Assembly (NCBI GenBank): GCA_002840505.1
Contig: PHBC01000002.1
Coordinates: 62,001 to 126,000, forward strand
Direction of reading: 5' to 3'
DNA from: Deltaproteobacteria bacterium HGW-Deltaproteobacteria-2
GTDB lineage: Bacteria; Desulfobacterota; Syntrophia; Syntrophales; Smithellaceae
DNA: 64,000 nt
Shown here: positions 25,967-36,673 of the stretch, piece by piece
How positions within the stretch are numbered: the first letter of the stretch is position 1
Layout: each line of letters starts with the position of its first letter
Position numbers and translations under genes: made by a program
The notes under the pieces: generated by a model
The model's database searches: none
Seen by the model: the letters and a program-made list of their open reading frames with translations, nothing else
Told to the model about the DNA's origin: nothing

Positions 25967-26088
25967 TTCCATTTCTAAATCAATGATGATATCGCGGCGG
26001 CTAGGAGGAGGCGACGAGGCGTATTATACATACGTCGAGGAAGCCGACGACGAAGCCAACAAAGATAGCACTTGATTTAGGAATGGAA
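25967..26088. repeat. Long palindromic repeat, second copy of the CGTAT-ATACG core family
   Basis: The outer arms 25967-25983 and 26072-26088 (TTCCATTTCTAAATCAA and TTGATTTAGGAATGGAA) pair at 16 of 17 positions. The inner part is rich in GGCGACGAGGCGTAT and ATACGTCGAGG (26010-26040), with the stem CGTAT/ATACG around TATAC. The core resembles that of 11740-11864, while the outer arms are unrelated. It lies just beyond the stop of the receiver-protein gene, between two convergent genes. Confidence 0.8.
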
Positions 26089-26091
26089 AGA

Positions 26092-26640
26092 TTATTCTTT
26101 TCCCATGAATATCTCAATCCACGCCAGGAAACCTTTTTCGCCCACTGCATCATAATGACTTTTATCAATGCAGGTTTCTTTGGCGATACTCACAAGCGGA
26201 GTGTAACCGGATTTGCCTTCATGAACGCTTTTTTTGCTCAAAAATCTGCTCTTCTCGCCACTTGTTGATGAAAGAACCACTATGGGGATACCGGCGTTTT
26301 TCCTTTTGCTTTCGTATTCTTTTTTAAGCCTGTTAATAACTTCCCAGCCATCCATTACAGGCATGTTCAGATCAAGCACGATCAGGATCGGGTCTCGAAG
26401 ATACTTGGAACGGATGAAACCAAGCGTCTCCAAGGCTTCGGCGCCGTTGGTTGCTTCGAAAACAACGACGGATGAATCAAATGCTTTGACATCCCGGGCG
26501 ATCTTCATTCTGATACCTTTCTCATCATCCACAATCAAGACAGTGTTTTTTTTCGGATCCATGTTACGTTTAATGGAATCCAGAAGTTTCGAATAATCGT
26601 CTTTTTCAGAAGATGTGATATCAATAGGATTATCTATCAT
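26092..26640 (-). CDS. Response regulator, receiver domain only
   Basis: A 182-residue protein with a ~30-residue N-terminal extension and one receiver domain. Acidic pocket Asp38-Asp39 (LIVDDE), phospho-acceptor Asp90 (VLDLNMPVMDGW), switch Ser/Thr (VVLSSTSG). A long insert (about 130-165: SRFLSKKSVHEGKSGYTP) replaces the usual beta5-Lys region, so the conserved Lys is hard to place. There is no output domain. It starts 17 bases after the histidine kinase stop on the same strand and is its likely partner. Confidence 0.88.
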   Translation of the reverse strand: MIDNPIDITSSEKDDYSKLLDSIKRNMDPKKNTVLIVDDEKGIRMKIARDVKAFDSSVVVFEATNGAEALETLGFIRSKYLRDPILIVLDLNMPVMDGWEVINRLKKEYESKRKNAGIPIVVLSSTSGEKSRFLSKKSVHEGKSGYTPLVSIAKETCIDKSHYDAVGEKGFLAWIEIFMGKE

Positions 26641-26657
26641 GATGAACCTCCTTTATG

Positions 26658-27872
26658 CTAAAGTATAATAGTGAACGTTGTTCCGTTGTTGTCTATATCA
26701 CATTTTATCGTTCCGCCGTGCACGTCAATAATTTTCTTTGTGATTGTTAATCCGAGACCGCTGCCGCCTTCTTTTTTCGTTTTGAACGCCACAAAAAGAT
26801 TATTAGCTATTTCCGGCGGCATACCTGGACCATTATCGCTGATTACCAGAACAACATGCCCGTTTTGCTCCGCTGATGAAATTCTGATCCTGGGATGCGG
26901 CACTTTGTGTTCAACAAGTGCTTCAACTCCATTCTTGCACAGGTTGAAAAATGCCATTTTCAGTTGCGACGCATCAAGATTTTTTAATCCGATTTTCTTG
27001 TCAAGGTCAAGCTCTACGATAAAATCAGAGGCTTTGAGTTCAACCGCCAGAGCTTTCACCGATTCGCCAGTCTCAACCAGCACATCGTTGACATTCACCG
27101 GGGTGAAATTGGGGCTGTATATATTTGTAAACTCAAGATACATCCTGGCAAGATTGGCGCCTTCCTTGATTGCACTTTCCGATAGCTCGAAATCCTGCTT
27201 GATGTTTTCATCGTCAAGAATAGCAGGGGTCTTCCGGCGAATATCTTCTTTTAGATATTTAATCCATGACAATCCTGATATAAGTTTGTTTTTGAGCTCG
27301 TGTATTGCCTGATACGAAGTTTGACGCAGTCTCGTCACTTCCATGCCGAACGCAACAATCGGCAGAATCCATAATACACCATTCAGCCGATCCATGAAGG
27401 GCATATTTTCTTTAAAAGATGTTAACGAAAATTCTTGCGCACCGTGCTCTACATCGATTTCCGGGAAAATGTTGTGCTCAAACAGCAGTTGCAGGGCGCC
27501 GGTGTTGTTTGCCACATGGTCTCCATCTGTGGATTTTAGGATGGATTGGATAGGAATGCTTAACAGGTATTTTGTCTTATGTTGAATCTGCGTGTCCACA
27601 CCATCGAAATGCCGTTTATCGGTAGGTGCGTAAGTATAAACGACCTTGCTCTCGTTGACTGTAACTCCGGCAATGCTATCGAAAGGCACCCGAACACCGA
27701 TGAGTTCGACAACATCGGAGAACAGGAATTGCAGATGCACACCTTCTTCGCCGAGAATTGAGCCGCCTGTCGCGCCGGTAAGCTTAATGCAGGTTTCCAG
27801 CGAGGCCTTGAGCAACTCTTCCGGTGTGCTGCCCAGACTCAATTCTACTATGTTGCGGAGATAGTCTTCCAT
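26658..27872 (-). CDS. GAF-like sensor histidine kinase
   Basis: A 404-residue cytoplasmic kinase with no membrane helix. Residues 10-150 look like a GAF domain (LKASLETCIKLTGATGGSIL). The phospho-acceptor region is QAIHELKNKLISG with His191, a less common H-box (HELKN). The ATPase domain has the N box FFNLCKNGVEAL, G1 SDNGPGMP and G2 GGSGLGLTI. It should phosphorylate the receiver protein encoded directly downstream. The ligand of the GAF domain is unknown. Confidence 0.88.
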   Translation of the reverse strand: MEDYLRNIVELSLGSTPEELLKASLETCIKLTGATGGSILGEEGVHLQFLFSDVVELIGVRVPFDSIAGVTVNESKVVYTYAPTDKRHFDGVDTQIQHKTKYLLSIPIQSILKSTDGDHVANNTGALQLLFEHNIFPEIDVEHGAQEFSLTSFKENMPFMDRLNGVLWILPIVAFGMEVTRLRQTSYQAIHELKNKLISGLSWIKYLKEDIRRKTPAILDDENIKQDFELSESAIKEGANLARMYLEFTNIYSPNFTPVNVNDVLVETGESVKALAVELKASDFIVELDLDKKIGLKNLDASQLKMAFFNLCKNGVEALVEHKVPHPRIRISSAEQNGHVVLVISDNGPGMPPEIANNLFVAFKTKKEGGSGLGLTITKKIIDVHGGTIKCDIDNNGTTFTIIL

Positions 27873-27884
27873 AAATATGCTGCC

Positions 27885-28154
27885 TTACTTGATATGGAAA
27901 TCCATGAATTCACCGATAAAGGGTTCTTCCTCAGTCATAACTTTTTCAACCCTGGCCGAAGGTGGTCCAATATGACACCAATCCAGCATTTTATCCACGT
28001 TTTCATCGTTACCTTCAAAGACAGCTTCTACGCGGCCGTCGGCAATATTGCGCACCCAGCCGGTAAGGTTGAAACCCTTGGCTGTTTGTTGTGTTACCGC
28101 GCGAAAGAATACTCCCTGTACTCTGCCGCTAACATATACGTGAACACGTTTCAT
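27885..28154 (-). CDS. acyP: Acylphosphatase
   Basis: An 89-residue enzyme that hydrolyses the carboxyl-phosphate bond of acyl phosphates. The family signature GRVQGVFFR (10-18) with catalytic Arg18, and GWVRNIADG with Asn36, are both intact. The size is standard. It lies 12 bases before the histidine kinase gene on the same strand; the link is probably only positional. Confidence 0.95.
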   Translation of the reverse strand: MKRVHVYVSGRVQGVFFRAVTQQTAKGFNLTGWVRNIADGRVEAVFEGNDENVDKMLDWCHIGPPSARVEKVMTEEEPFIGEFMDFHIK

Positions 28155-28203
28155 GAATACCGTTCTCTTTCTTCGGCAAAACTGGATTCTCGCCGGAGTA
28201 TAA

Positions 28204-28219
28204 TCCCGCGCATGCGGGA
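28204..28219. repeat. Short hairpin between acyP and ligA
   Basis: TCCCGC (28204-28209) and GCGGGA (28214-28219) with a GCAT loop, followed on the + strand by CGGGAATGAC. It resembles the CCCGC-type stems of the repeat family elsewhere in the window and lies between ligA and acyP, which are read in the same direction. Confidence 0.5.
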
Positions 28220-28240
28220 CGGGAATGACAACCTTCTGTA

Positions 28241-30528
<2,288 letters not shown>

Positions 30529-30535
30529 ACTTAAA

Positions 30536-30564
30536 ATAATAACTTTACTTAGCACTAAAGTCAA
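30536..30564 (-). promoter_or_regulatory. Sigma-70 promoter for the ligA operon
   Basis: On the minus strand, TTGACT (30564-30559), a 17-base spacer and TATTAT (30541-30536). The predicted start of transcription is about 30529-30530, next to the ATG at 30528. Confidence 0.6.
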
Positions 30565-30616
30565 ATTAAAAGCTTGTTTTTTTTGCCGCTTGCAGCTAAT
30601 AATTACAGTATAAATT

Positions 30617-31108
30617 ATGGAAAATAACATAATAAAAATCGGCGTAATTTCCGATACTCATCTGACAGATTATGATGAAAAAATGAGAAGATGCGTCGTA
30701 GAACATTTCAACGATGTAGATATGATTCTTCATGCCGGAGATTTAGTTGATCTTCGGGTTTTGGAAATATTCGAGGGTAAGAAAATTAGAGCGGTATGCG
30801 GTAATATGGATAATGTTTTCGTAAAAGAGAAATTTCCAGAGCATTTGCTTTTTGATATAAAGGGGTTTAAATTCTTGCTGATTCATGGCTGGGGATCTCC
30901 GTTGGACATTGAAGAAAAGATATCAACCCGATTTAAAAATGTAGATTGCATTATTTATGGACATACACATAAACCGGCAAATCATAAACAGGGTTCCGTC
31001 CTGTTCTTCAATCCCGGATCGGCAGTAGATAGATCTATGGGGTCTTCCAGGACGGTAGGCATATTAGAAATTGACAAAGATATAAAAGGTAGGATAATTA
31101 ACATCTGA
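30617..31108 (+). CDS. YfcE/MJ0936-family metallophosphoesterase
   Basis: A 163-residue calcineurin-like phosphodiesterase. The metal-binding motifs are complete: SDTHL with Asp13 and His15, HAGDLVDL, GNMDN, the HGWGS turn and GHTHKP. Enzymes of this group hydrolyse phosphodiesters such as cyclic nucleotides or model substrates; the natural substrate is unclear. It is divergent from the ligA operon and followed after 23 bases by a HIT protein. Confidence 0.88.
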   Translation: MENNIIKIGVISDTHLTDYDEKMRRCVVEHFNDVDMILHAGDLVDLRVLEIFEGKKIRAVCGNMDNVFVKEKFPEHLLFDIKGFKFLLIHGWGSPLDIEEKISTRFKNVDCIIYGHTHKPANHKQGSVLFFNPGSAVDRSMGSSRTVGILEIDKDIKGRIINI

Positions 31109-31131
31109 TTAAAAGCAGGCTGGTTTTGAGT

Positions 31132-31617
31132 ATGGAAACAATATTTGCACCCTGGCGCATGGACTATATTAAAGGAGAAAAACCTGACGGCTGTGTTTTC
31201 TGCAAGTGCTCTATCAGGTGTGAGGAATTTATCTTGTTTGAAGGCAAAACCGCTTATGTAATGATGAACAGATATCCGTATGTAAACGGACATTTAATGA
31301 TAATACCACAAAGGCATACGGGGAAAATTGAAGAACTGACTCAGGAAGAAAGAAAAGAAATATTTGATCTTCTGGAAACAGCGATTAAGGCACTGCGAGA
31401 AGCCATGAGACCGGATGGATTCAACATTGGCGTAAATATCGGCAAAGCGGCGGGCGCCGGAATTGAAGACCATTTTCATGTTCATGTTATTCCACGCTGG
31501 GAAGGAGATACTAACTTCATGAGTGTGGTTACAAATGTGCGAGTAATACCGGAGGATATAACCAAAACGGCGGCTAATCTTGCCCCCCTTTTTAAGAAGT
31601 ATCATCAGGAGGGATGA
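31132..31617 (+). CDS. HIT-family hydrolase (AP4A-type)
   Basis: A 161-residue histidine-triad protein from the ATG at 31132 (a TTG at 31126 is in frame, but METIFAPWRMDYI matches typical family starts). Features: the paired cysteines CVFCKC, the NRYPYVNGHLMIIPQRH segment and an intact triad DHFHVHVIPRW (H-x-H-x-H). The group contains diadenosine tetraphosphate phosphorylase-like and nucleotidyl hydrolases. Compare the HIT protein at 40414, which lacks the third histidine. Confidence 0.92.
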   Translation: METIFAPWRMDYIKGEKPDGCVFCKCSIRCEEFILFEGKTAYVMMNRYPYVNGHLMIIPQRHTGKIEELTQEERKEIFDLLETAIKALREAMRPDGFNIGVNIGKAAGAGIEDHFHVHVIPRWEGDTNFMSVVTNVRVIPEDITKTAANLAPLFKKYHQEG

Positions 31618-31624
31618 TGTTATT

Positions 31625-31933
31625 ATGAGAATAATTTATTTGATTCTTGTTATAATTTTTGCATTATTCATTGTTACTTTTTCTCAGCAAAATTTAACAC
31701 CGGTACGTTTGCAATATTATGATTTTTTGAGAATTCCTCCCGTGCCGGTTTATTTGCTTATTTTTGTTTCCGTTCTATTTGGAGTTATCATTACAGGTTT
31801 CTGGGGCATTGTAGAGAGGTTTCGTTTAAATCGAACAATCAGACGTTTAAATAAAATCGTTCGCGATTTACGCAAAGAACTTCACGCCAACGAAGTTCCA
31901 CCAATGATTGATGAACGTAAAACTCCAAAATAA
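31625..31933 (+). CDS. LapA-domain small membrane protein
   Basis: A 102-residue protein with two transmembrane helices, residues 2-18 and 38-60, and a basic coiled-coil tail (RFRLNRTIRRLNKIVRDLRK). This is the LapA/DUF1049 layout, with the FSQQNLTPVRLQYYDF segment between the helices. In E. coli LapA works with LapB on LPS assembly. Start: ATG at 31625, with AGGAGG 12 bases upstream, slightly long. It overlaps the next gene by 23 bases. Confidence 0.82.
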   Translation: MRIIYLILVIIFALFIVTFSQQNLTPVRLQYYDFLRIPPVPVYLLIFVSVLFGVIITGFWGIVERFRLNRTIRRLNKIVRDLRKELHANEVPPMIDERKTPK

Positions 31934-32426
31934 TTTTAAATCTTCTTCTGCTGAAGATCTAAAATTTATTACTGATGCAAGTTTGGTAAGATTGGCCAAA
32001 TGGATGCGTCTTCTAGGCTACGATACTTCCGTTTTTTCAAAAGAAGCAGGTCGTGAAATGCTGCGGCAGGCCGACGCTGAAGGCAGAATAGTTCTAACCA
32101 GAAGAAGGGACATGGTTCAGCGTCAGTTTTCCGGAACTCTTTTTTTAATCACAGATGTCATTGTAAGTAAACAACTCAAAGCTGTTATTGATAAATTTTC
32201 TCTGAAGATCAACAGGCAGAATATGTTCTGGATTTGTCTGGAGTGCAATCAAAAGCTTCACCATGTTAAAAAAGATGAAGTTCGTGATTTAGTGCCACCT
32301 TACGTTTTTGAAAATTGTGATAAGTATAATCAATGTCCGCGTTGTGGTAAGATTTATTGGATGGGAACGCATCCGCGAAATGCCTTAAGTTTTATGGAAC
32401 AGCACATTCCGAGTCATCTCCCTTGA
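31911..32426 (+). CDS. Mut7-C RNase-domain protein with C-terminal zinc ribbon
   Basis: A 171-residue protein. Residues ~18-95 form the PIN-like Mut7-C domain (FITDASLVRLAKWMRLLGYD, then EGRIVLTRRRD and FLITDVIVSKQL). Residues ~105-150 have two CxxC-type pairs (CLECNQKL ... CPRCGKIYW) forming a zinc ribbon. The family is predicted to be an RNase, with function unproven in most bacteria. It starts inside the LapA-like gene and its last 35 bases overlap the 3' end of the convergent mogA. Confidence 0.88.
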   Translation: MNVKLQNNFKSSSAEDLKFITDASLVRLAKWMRLLGYDTSVFSKEAGREMLRQADAEGRIVLTRRRDMVQRQFSGTLFLITDVIVSKQLKAVIDKFSLKINRQNMFWICLECNQKLHHVKKDEVRDLVPPYVFENCDKYNQCPRCGKIYWMGTHPRNALSFMEQHIPSHLP

Positions 32427-32883
32427 TTTTTTCAATGGCGTGTTTGAGTGCGGGTAGAATTACAGCGAGATTTTCTTTAACGCTCTTGGGGCTTCCGGGA
32501 AGATTAATTATTAAACAGCGTCCGCGAATTCCTGCAACAGCGCGGGAAATCATCGCATGAGGTGTAATCAGCAAACTCTTTTGACGCATGGCTTCCGCCA
32601 TGCCGGGAACTTCTTTATCGATGACGGCAAGTGTGGCGTCCGGTGTGAGATCACGGGGGCTGACGCCTGTGCCGCCGGTAGTCAGAATCAAATCCAGTTT
32701 TTGTACATCCGCGAGATTTATGATCGCTTCCTGAATTTGATCTTTTTCATCAGGTATGATGATTGTTTGTTTTATTTCTATAGCGATACCCGCCAGCATT
32801 TCTGCGATTGCGGGGCCGCTTAAGTCTTCGCGTTTACCCTGCGAGCCTTTGTCACTTACCGTTATAATTCCGGCGCTGATCAT
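32392..32883 (-). CDS. mogA: Molybdopterin adenylyltransferase (MogA/MoaB family)
   Basis: A 163-residue protein that adenylylates molybdopterin before metal insertion. It has the family start AGIITVSDKGSQGKREDLSG, the TTGGTGVSPRDLTPDAT motif and the NLPGSPKSVKENL motif. MogA and MoaB cannot be separated safely by eye. It converges on and overlaps the Mut7-C gene. It implies molybdenum or tungsten enzymes, such as formate dehydrogenases, which are common in syntrophs. Confidence 0.92.
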   Translation of the reverse strand: MISAGIITVSDKGSQGKREDLSGPAIAEMLAGIAIEIKQTIIIPDEKDQIQEAIINLADVQKLDLILTTGGTGVSPRDLTPDATLAVIDKEVPGMAEAMRQKSLLITPHAMISRAVAGIRGRCLIINLPGSPKSVKENLAVILPALKHAIEKIKGDDSECAVP

Positions 32884-32949
32884 TATTGCATAACTCCGTA
32901 TTGAAAAGCGAAAAGCATTAAAATCGAATTATCCGATTCCTGCCGGCAG

Positions 32950-35034
32950 CTATTCTTCTTCTTTATCTTTCTTATACTCGGCGATAATTTTCTCAGCGAT
33001 ATAAGCGGGAACTTCTTCGTAATGTGAATGAGTATAAGTGAAGTTTCCTCTGCCGCTGGTCATGGAACGAAGATCAGGCGCGTATTTCAATATTTCCGCC
33101 AGCGGTACCTGACCTTTAATTACTTGATTGGAACCGTTGGAATCCATTCCCTGAACACGTCCGCGTCTGCTGTTTAAATCCCCAATTACGTCGCCCATAT
33201 ATTCATCAGGTACTTCTATTTCAATATTTACAATCGGTTCCAGCAGGATCGGCTGACAATCCATAACGCCTTTTTGAAAGGCCATGGAGCCGGCGATTTT
33301 AAAAGCCATTTCCGACGAATCAACAGTATGATAAGAACCGAAAGTCAGATTTATTTTAAAATCAACCACAGGATAGCCGGCAATAACGCCTTTAGCCGCT
33401 GCTTCCACAATGCCTTTTTCAACAGCCGGACGATATTGCCCCGGAATAACGCCGCCGACTATTTTGTCATGAAACTCAAAACCGCCGCCGCGAGGCAGTG
33501 GCTCGATATCAATCCAGCAATCACCGAACTGGCCGCGTCCGCCGGATTGTTTCTTGTATTTGCCCTGTACATTGGTTTTTCCCTTAATGGTTTCTTTATA
33601 GGGAATTTTGGGCGTATTCAAGTTTACTTCGACGCCGAATTTTCTTTTCATCTTTTCGATGTTGACTTCAATGTGCACCTGACCCATTCCGGAAAGAATC
33701 ATTTCCTTGGTTTCAACATTGCGGGTAAATACGATTGTCGGATCTTCTTCTGTCAGGCGGTGAATCGATGAAGCAATCTTGTCTTCGTCGCCTCTGGTTT
33801 TCGGTTCCATAGCGTAAGACATGATGGGCGGTGGAACGGCCACTTTTTCAAAGATGATCGGAGATTTCTCATTGCATAAAGTATCTCCTGTTGTTGTTTC
33901 CTTGAGTTTGGCCACGCCGGCAATGTCTCCGGGTATTAGGGTTTCAGCAGGTTTCTGATTTTTACCTTCCAGAAAGAAAACATGGCCGAATTTTTCCGTA
34001 ATTTTTCTTGAAGAATTGTAAACCGGAGTATCTGAGTTTAGCGTGCCTGAATAAACACGGAACAGAGTCAATCTTCCGGCGTAAGGGTCGGCTATTGTTT
34101 TAAAAACTATTGCCGAGAAAGGCGCGTCTTCCGAAGGCTGTCTTTCTTCAATATCGTCAGATTTCGGTTTTTTGCCTTTGATCGGACCGCGATCAAGCGG
34201 AGAGGCAAAAGAATCAACTATCAGGTCAAGCAGGAAGGAAATTCCAACGCCTTTTATTGAAGAGCCGCAGACTACCGGAATTAGACTCCCGGCGGAAACA
34301 CCTTTCTTTAATCCTGTTTTTAATTCTTCGTCGGAAAGTTCACCCGCTTCCAGGTATTTATTCATCAGTTCGTCATCAGTTTCGGCAATATCTTCCACCA
34401 TGGAGTCGCGCATGAGTTTTACGTCGTCCTTCATTTCCGCAGGAATATCCATGGCTTTTCCGGTACCGTTGTTATCGCTGAAAAGATAAGCTTTCATTTC
34501 AATTAAATCAACAATGCCATTTAGTTTATCTTCAGAGCCGATGGGCAGGCAAACCGGAGTAGCTTTTTTCTTGAATTTACTTTTAATGCTTTCGAGCGCC
34601 GTGGAAAAATTAGCACGTTCCCGATCCAGTCTGTTGATGAAAATTACGCGGGGAAGTTTGAATTCCTCGGCTAATTCCCATACTTTTTGTGTTTGAAATT
34701 CAACGCCGCCGACAGCGTCAACTACAATAATAGTGTTTTCGACAACGCTCATTGCGCATTTTATATCATAGGCGAAATTGGAATCGCCCGGTGTGTCAAT
34801 AAAATTAATCTTATGTTTTTCCCATTCGACAAAATTTGCCGCCAAACTGATTGATACTCGCCGTTTCTGTTCTTCAGGCTCAAAATCCATACAGGAGGTT
34901 GCGTCATCAACTCTTCCTAATCGTTCGCTTTTTCCGGAGACGAATAACAAAGATTCACAGAGTGATGTTTTACCGGTTCCGCCGTGTCCGACTATCGCTA
35001 AATTTCGCAGGGATTTAGATTCGTACTTTGCCAT
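32950..35034 (-). CDS. Elongation factor G-like translation GTPase (paralogue)
   Basis: A 694-residue EF-G-type protein from the ATG at 35034, preceded by AAAGGAG at 5 bases; a TTG at 35049 is the far alternative. The P-loop is GHGGTGKTS (16-24), G3 is DTPGD, and G4 reads NRLD instead of the usual NKxD. Domains II-V are present, including RGQFGDCWIDIEP and the C-terminal GDLNSRRGRVQGM. It is outside any ribosomal operon, so it is a second EF-G (EF-G2 type), perhaps for recycling or stress translation. This sub-typing is tentative. Confidence 0.88.
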   Translation of the reverse strand: MAKYESKSLRNLAIVGHGGTGKTSLCESLLFVSGKSERLGRVDDATSCMDFEPEEQKRRVSISLAANFVEWEKHKINFIDTPGDSNFAYDIKCAMSVVENTIIVVDAVGGVEFQTQKVWELAEEFKLPRVIFINRLDRERANFSTALESIKSKFKKKATPVCLPIGSEDKLNGIVDLIEMKAYLFSDNNGTGKAMDIPAEMKDDVKLMRDSMVEDIAETDDELMNKYLEAGELSDEELKTGLKKGVSAGSLIPVVCGSSIKGVGISFLLDLIVDSFASPLDRGPIKGKKPKSDDIEERQPSEDAPFSAIVFKTIADPYAGRLTLFRVYSGTLNSDTPVYNSSRKITEKFGHVFFLEGKNQKPAETLIPGDIAGVAKLKETTTGDTLCNEKSPIIFEKVAVPPPIMSYAMEPKTRGDEDKIASSIHRLTEEDPTIVFTRNVETKEMILSGMGQVHIEVNIEKMKRKFGVEVNLNTPKIPYKETIKGKTNVQGKYKKQSGGRGQFGDCWIDIEPLPRGGGFEFHDKIVGGVIPGQYRPAVEKGIVEAAAKGVIAGYPVVDFKINLTFGSYHTVDSSEMAFKIAGSMAFQKGVMDCQPILLEPIVNIEIEVPDEYMGDVIGDLNSRRGRVQGMDSNGSNQVIKGQVPLAEILKYAPDLRSMTSGRGNFTYTHSHYEEVPAYIAEKIIAEYKKDKEEE

Positions 35035-35179
35035 GAAAACTCCTTTCAATATCTCTCTATGCTTTTCTTAAAAAGAAAATTCATTTGAATGGGCGCTTGT
35101 TTAGCTTATCCGGTAAGTAAAATCAAGACAATTTTATACTTATAAGTAATAGTGATTAAAGCCGGATTTGTGACAGACA

Positions 35180-36421
35180 TTAGTACTTGCCCTGCTTGAT
35201 ATCGTTGTATAAGCGCTTGGCCAATCGTATGAAACAATGATTTTCCGGAATTAGCGGATCAACGTTCGGATCGCTTGCTATAACTTTTTCGAGGATGGCC
35301 AATGCCTCCGCTTTTTTCCCTTTGTAGGCCAGAACATCAGCCCAGGCATAAGGTATGTAATAGTAGTGAGGGAAAAGAATATTAGCTATTTCAAGACCAT
35401 TCAAATCCATTTCTAGTGTTATATTGACAAGATGCATCCCTTTTTCTGTGATCCATCCGCCATTGGTGACTATGGTAGCCAAGCTGATAACGGGACCGCA
35501 GAAGAAGTAGATGCTGTTTTCTTTAGAGCAGAAATAGATCGGATCCAAAATGCTCTTTAGATAGAATGATTTATTTACCAGGCTTGTAAACTGGATTGAG
35601 CGTGATTGATTGAGCATATACCAGTAGTTTGCCGGTACGCTATATGGCAAGAGTTTACAAGCACTGGCCCCATAAGCTATTCCTTGCTTATAGTACGGCA
35701 AGCCTTTGTCATGTTCATCGATGCTGGTATAATATTGACCGATATAATAATTGGCGCGTGAAGCCCAGGTTTGTGCCAGTCCGTCCTTAGGATTCTCCCC
35801 GGCCATTTTTTCTACCCTGATCACGGCTGCTTTGCCCTTTTCAATATCTACACGCGCCAACCAAAGTACTTTAAAAGCATTCCACTCGGAGTATTTCATG
35901 TCCGGAAGAGCTTCTGTGGTATCCTTAATCGGAGCATAGGATCGGATTAGTGTTCCATATTTGCTGAAAATATAATTGTGGTCGCGGCTATAGCATAGAG
36001 TTTCAATAAGCGTAGTGAGGGCATATAAGTTTTTCTGGTCCATTTTGCAGGCTTGAAGAGCATATTGTTCCGCTTTTTCAAAGTGTTCTTTGCGGTCCTG
36101 ACTTTTGTAACGGGCATGCAGATAATGCGCTTTGGCCAGCAGGAGGATAGGCTCGATCTTTGCCGGGTAGACCTCCTTCAGCGAGGTCAGGGTAGAGATT
36201 AATTCATCAAGATTATTTCCTCCGTAGTGATTGTTCCAGAGGGTCTTTACTTTTTCCCATCGCGGGGGATCATAATTCGGTATTGGCGGTTGAGGATCCC
36301 AGGGGAAAGCATATACGCATGTGGAGAGGGCCATGATCAAAAAACACGCCCAAAAAGATGTAAAAAAAAAGTGGATACCATTGCCCCGTCTTAGCCGGGG
36401 AGCGCTTTCTCTATTATGCAT
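35180..36421 (-). CDS. Secreted helical TPR-like protein, copy 1 of a tandem pair
   Basis: A 413-residue protein with a signal peptide ending near residue 38 (CVYA-FPW). The mature part is all-helical with TPR-like units (LLLAKAHYLHARY, FEKAEQYALQACKMDQKNLY, EALAILEKVIASDPNVDPL). It resembles TatT-type periplasmic TPR proteins of TRAP-linked systems, but no TRAP genes are near. It is roughly 70% identical by eye to the product at 36674-37918, and the upstream regions are duplicated too. AGAGGGA lies 5 bases before the ATG. Function unknown. Confidence 0.82.
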   Translation of the reverse strand: MHNRESAPRLRRGNGIHFFFTSFWACFLIMALSTCVYAFPWDPQPPIPNYDPPRWEKVKTLWNNHYGGNNLDELISTLTSLKEVYPAKIEPILLLAKAHYLHARYKSQDRKEHFEKAEQYALQACKMDQKNLYALTTLIETLCYSRDHNYIFSKYGTLIRSYAPIKDTTEALPDMKYSEWNAFKVLWLARVDIEKGKAAVIRVEKMAGENPKDGLAQTWASRANYYIGQYYTSIDEHDKGLPYYKQGIAYGASACKLLPYSVPANYWYMLNQSRSIQFTSLVNKSFYLKSILDPIYFCSKENSIYFFCGPVISLATIVTNGGWITEKGMHLVNITLEMDLNGLEIANILFPHYYYIPYAWADVLAYKGKKAEALAILEKVIASDPNVDPLIPENHCFIRLAKRLYNDIKQGKY

Positions 36422-36529
36422 AAGATCCCTCTTTTTAATGAAATACTAGCTAACAGCTTTAGTGAGACGTTAGAAAGGAATAAATTCAATTGTTTATAGA
36501 TTAACTAAACGGTTATGCTAAGCTGTCAA

Positions 36530-36559
36530 ATGATATGAAAAAAACATTAGTCTTGTCAA
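36530..36559 (-). promoter_or_regulatory. Promoter of TPR copy 1
   Basis: On the minus strand, TTGACA (36559-36554) and TATCAT (36535-36530) with an 18-base spacer. The 20-base stretch 36547-36566 is identical to 38041-38060 before copy 2, so the promoter region was duplicated with the gene. Confidence 0.5.
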
Positions 36560-36673
36560 GGAAATTGCTGGCTCATTCCAAAACATGTTAGTTTAGCTTG
36601 TTTGATAAATAAAATCAAAACAGTTTAAATCTTTTTGGTGGCTGCCTGGTTCAGCAAAACAAAGTCAAGCAGA

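Noticed and set aside
26671-27312. 213-codon open frame antisense to the GAF histidine kinase
   Set aside because: Shadow of a conserved kinase; composition (Ser/Ile-rich) is that of an antisense frame.
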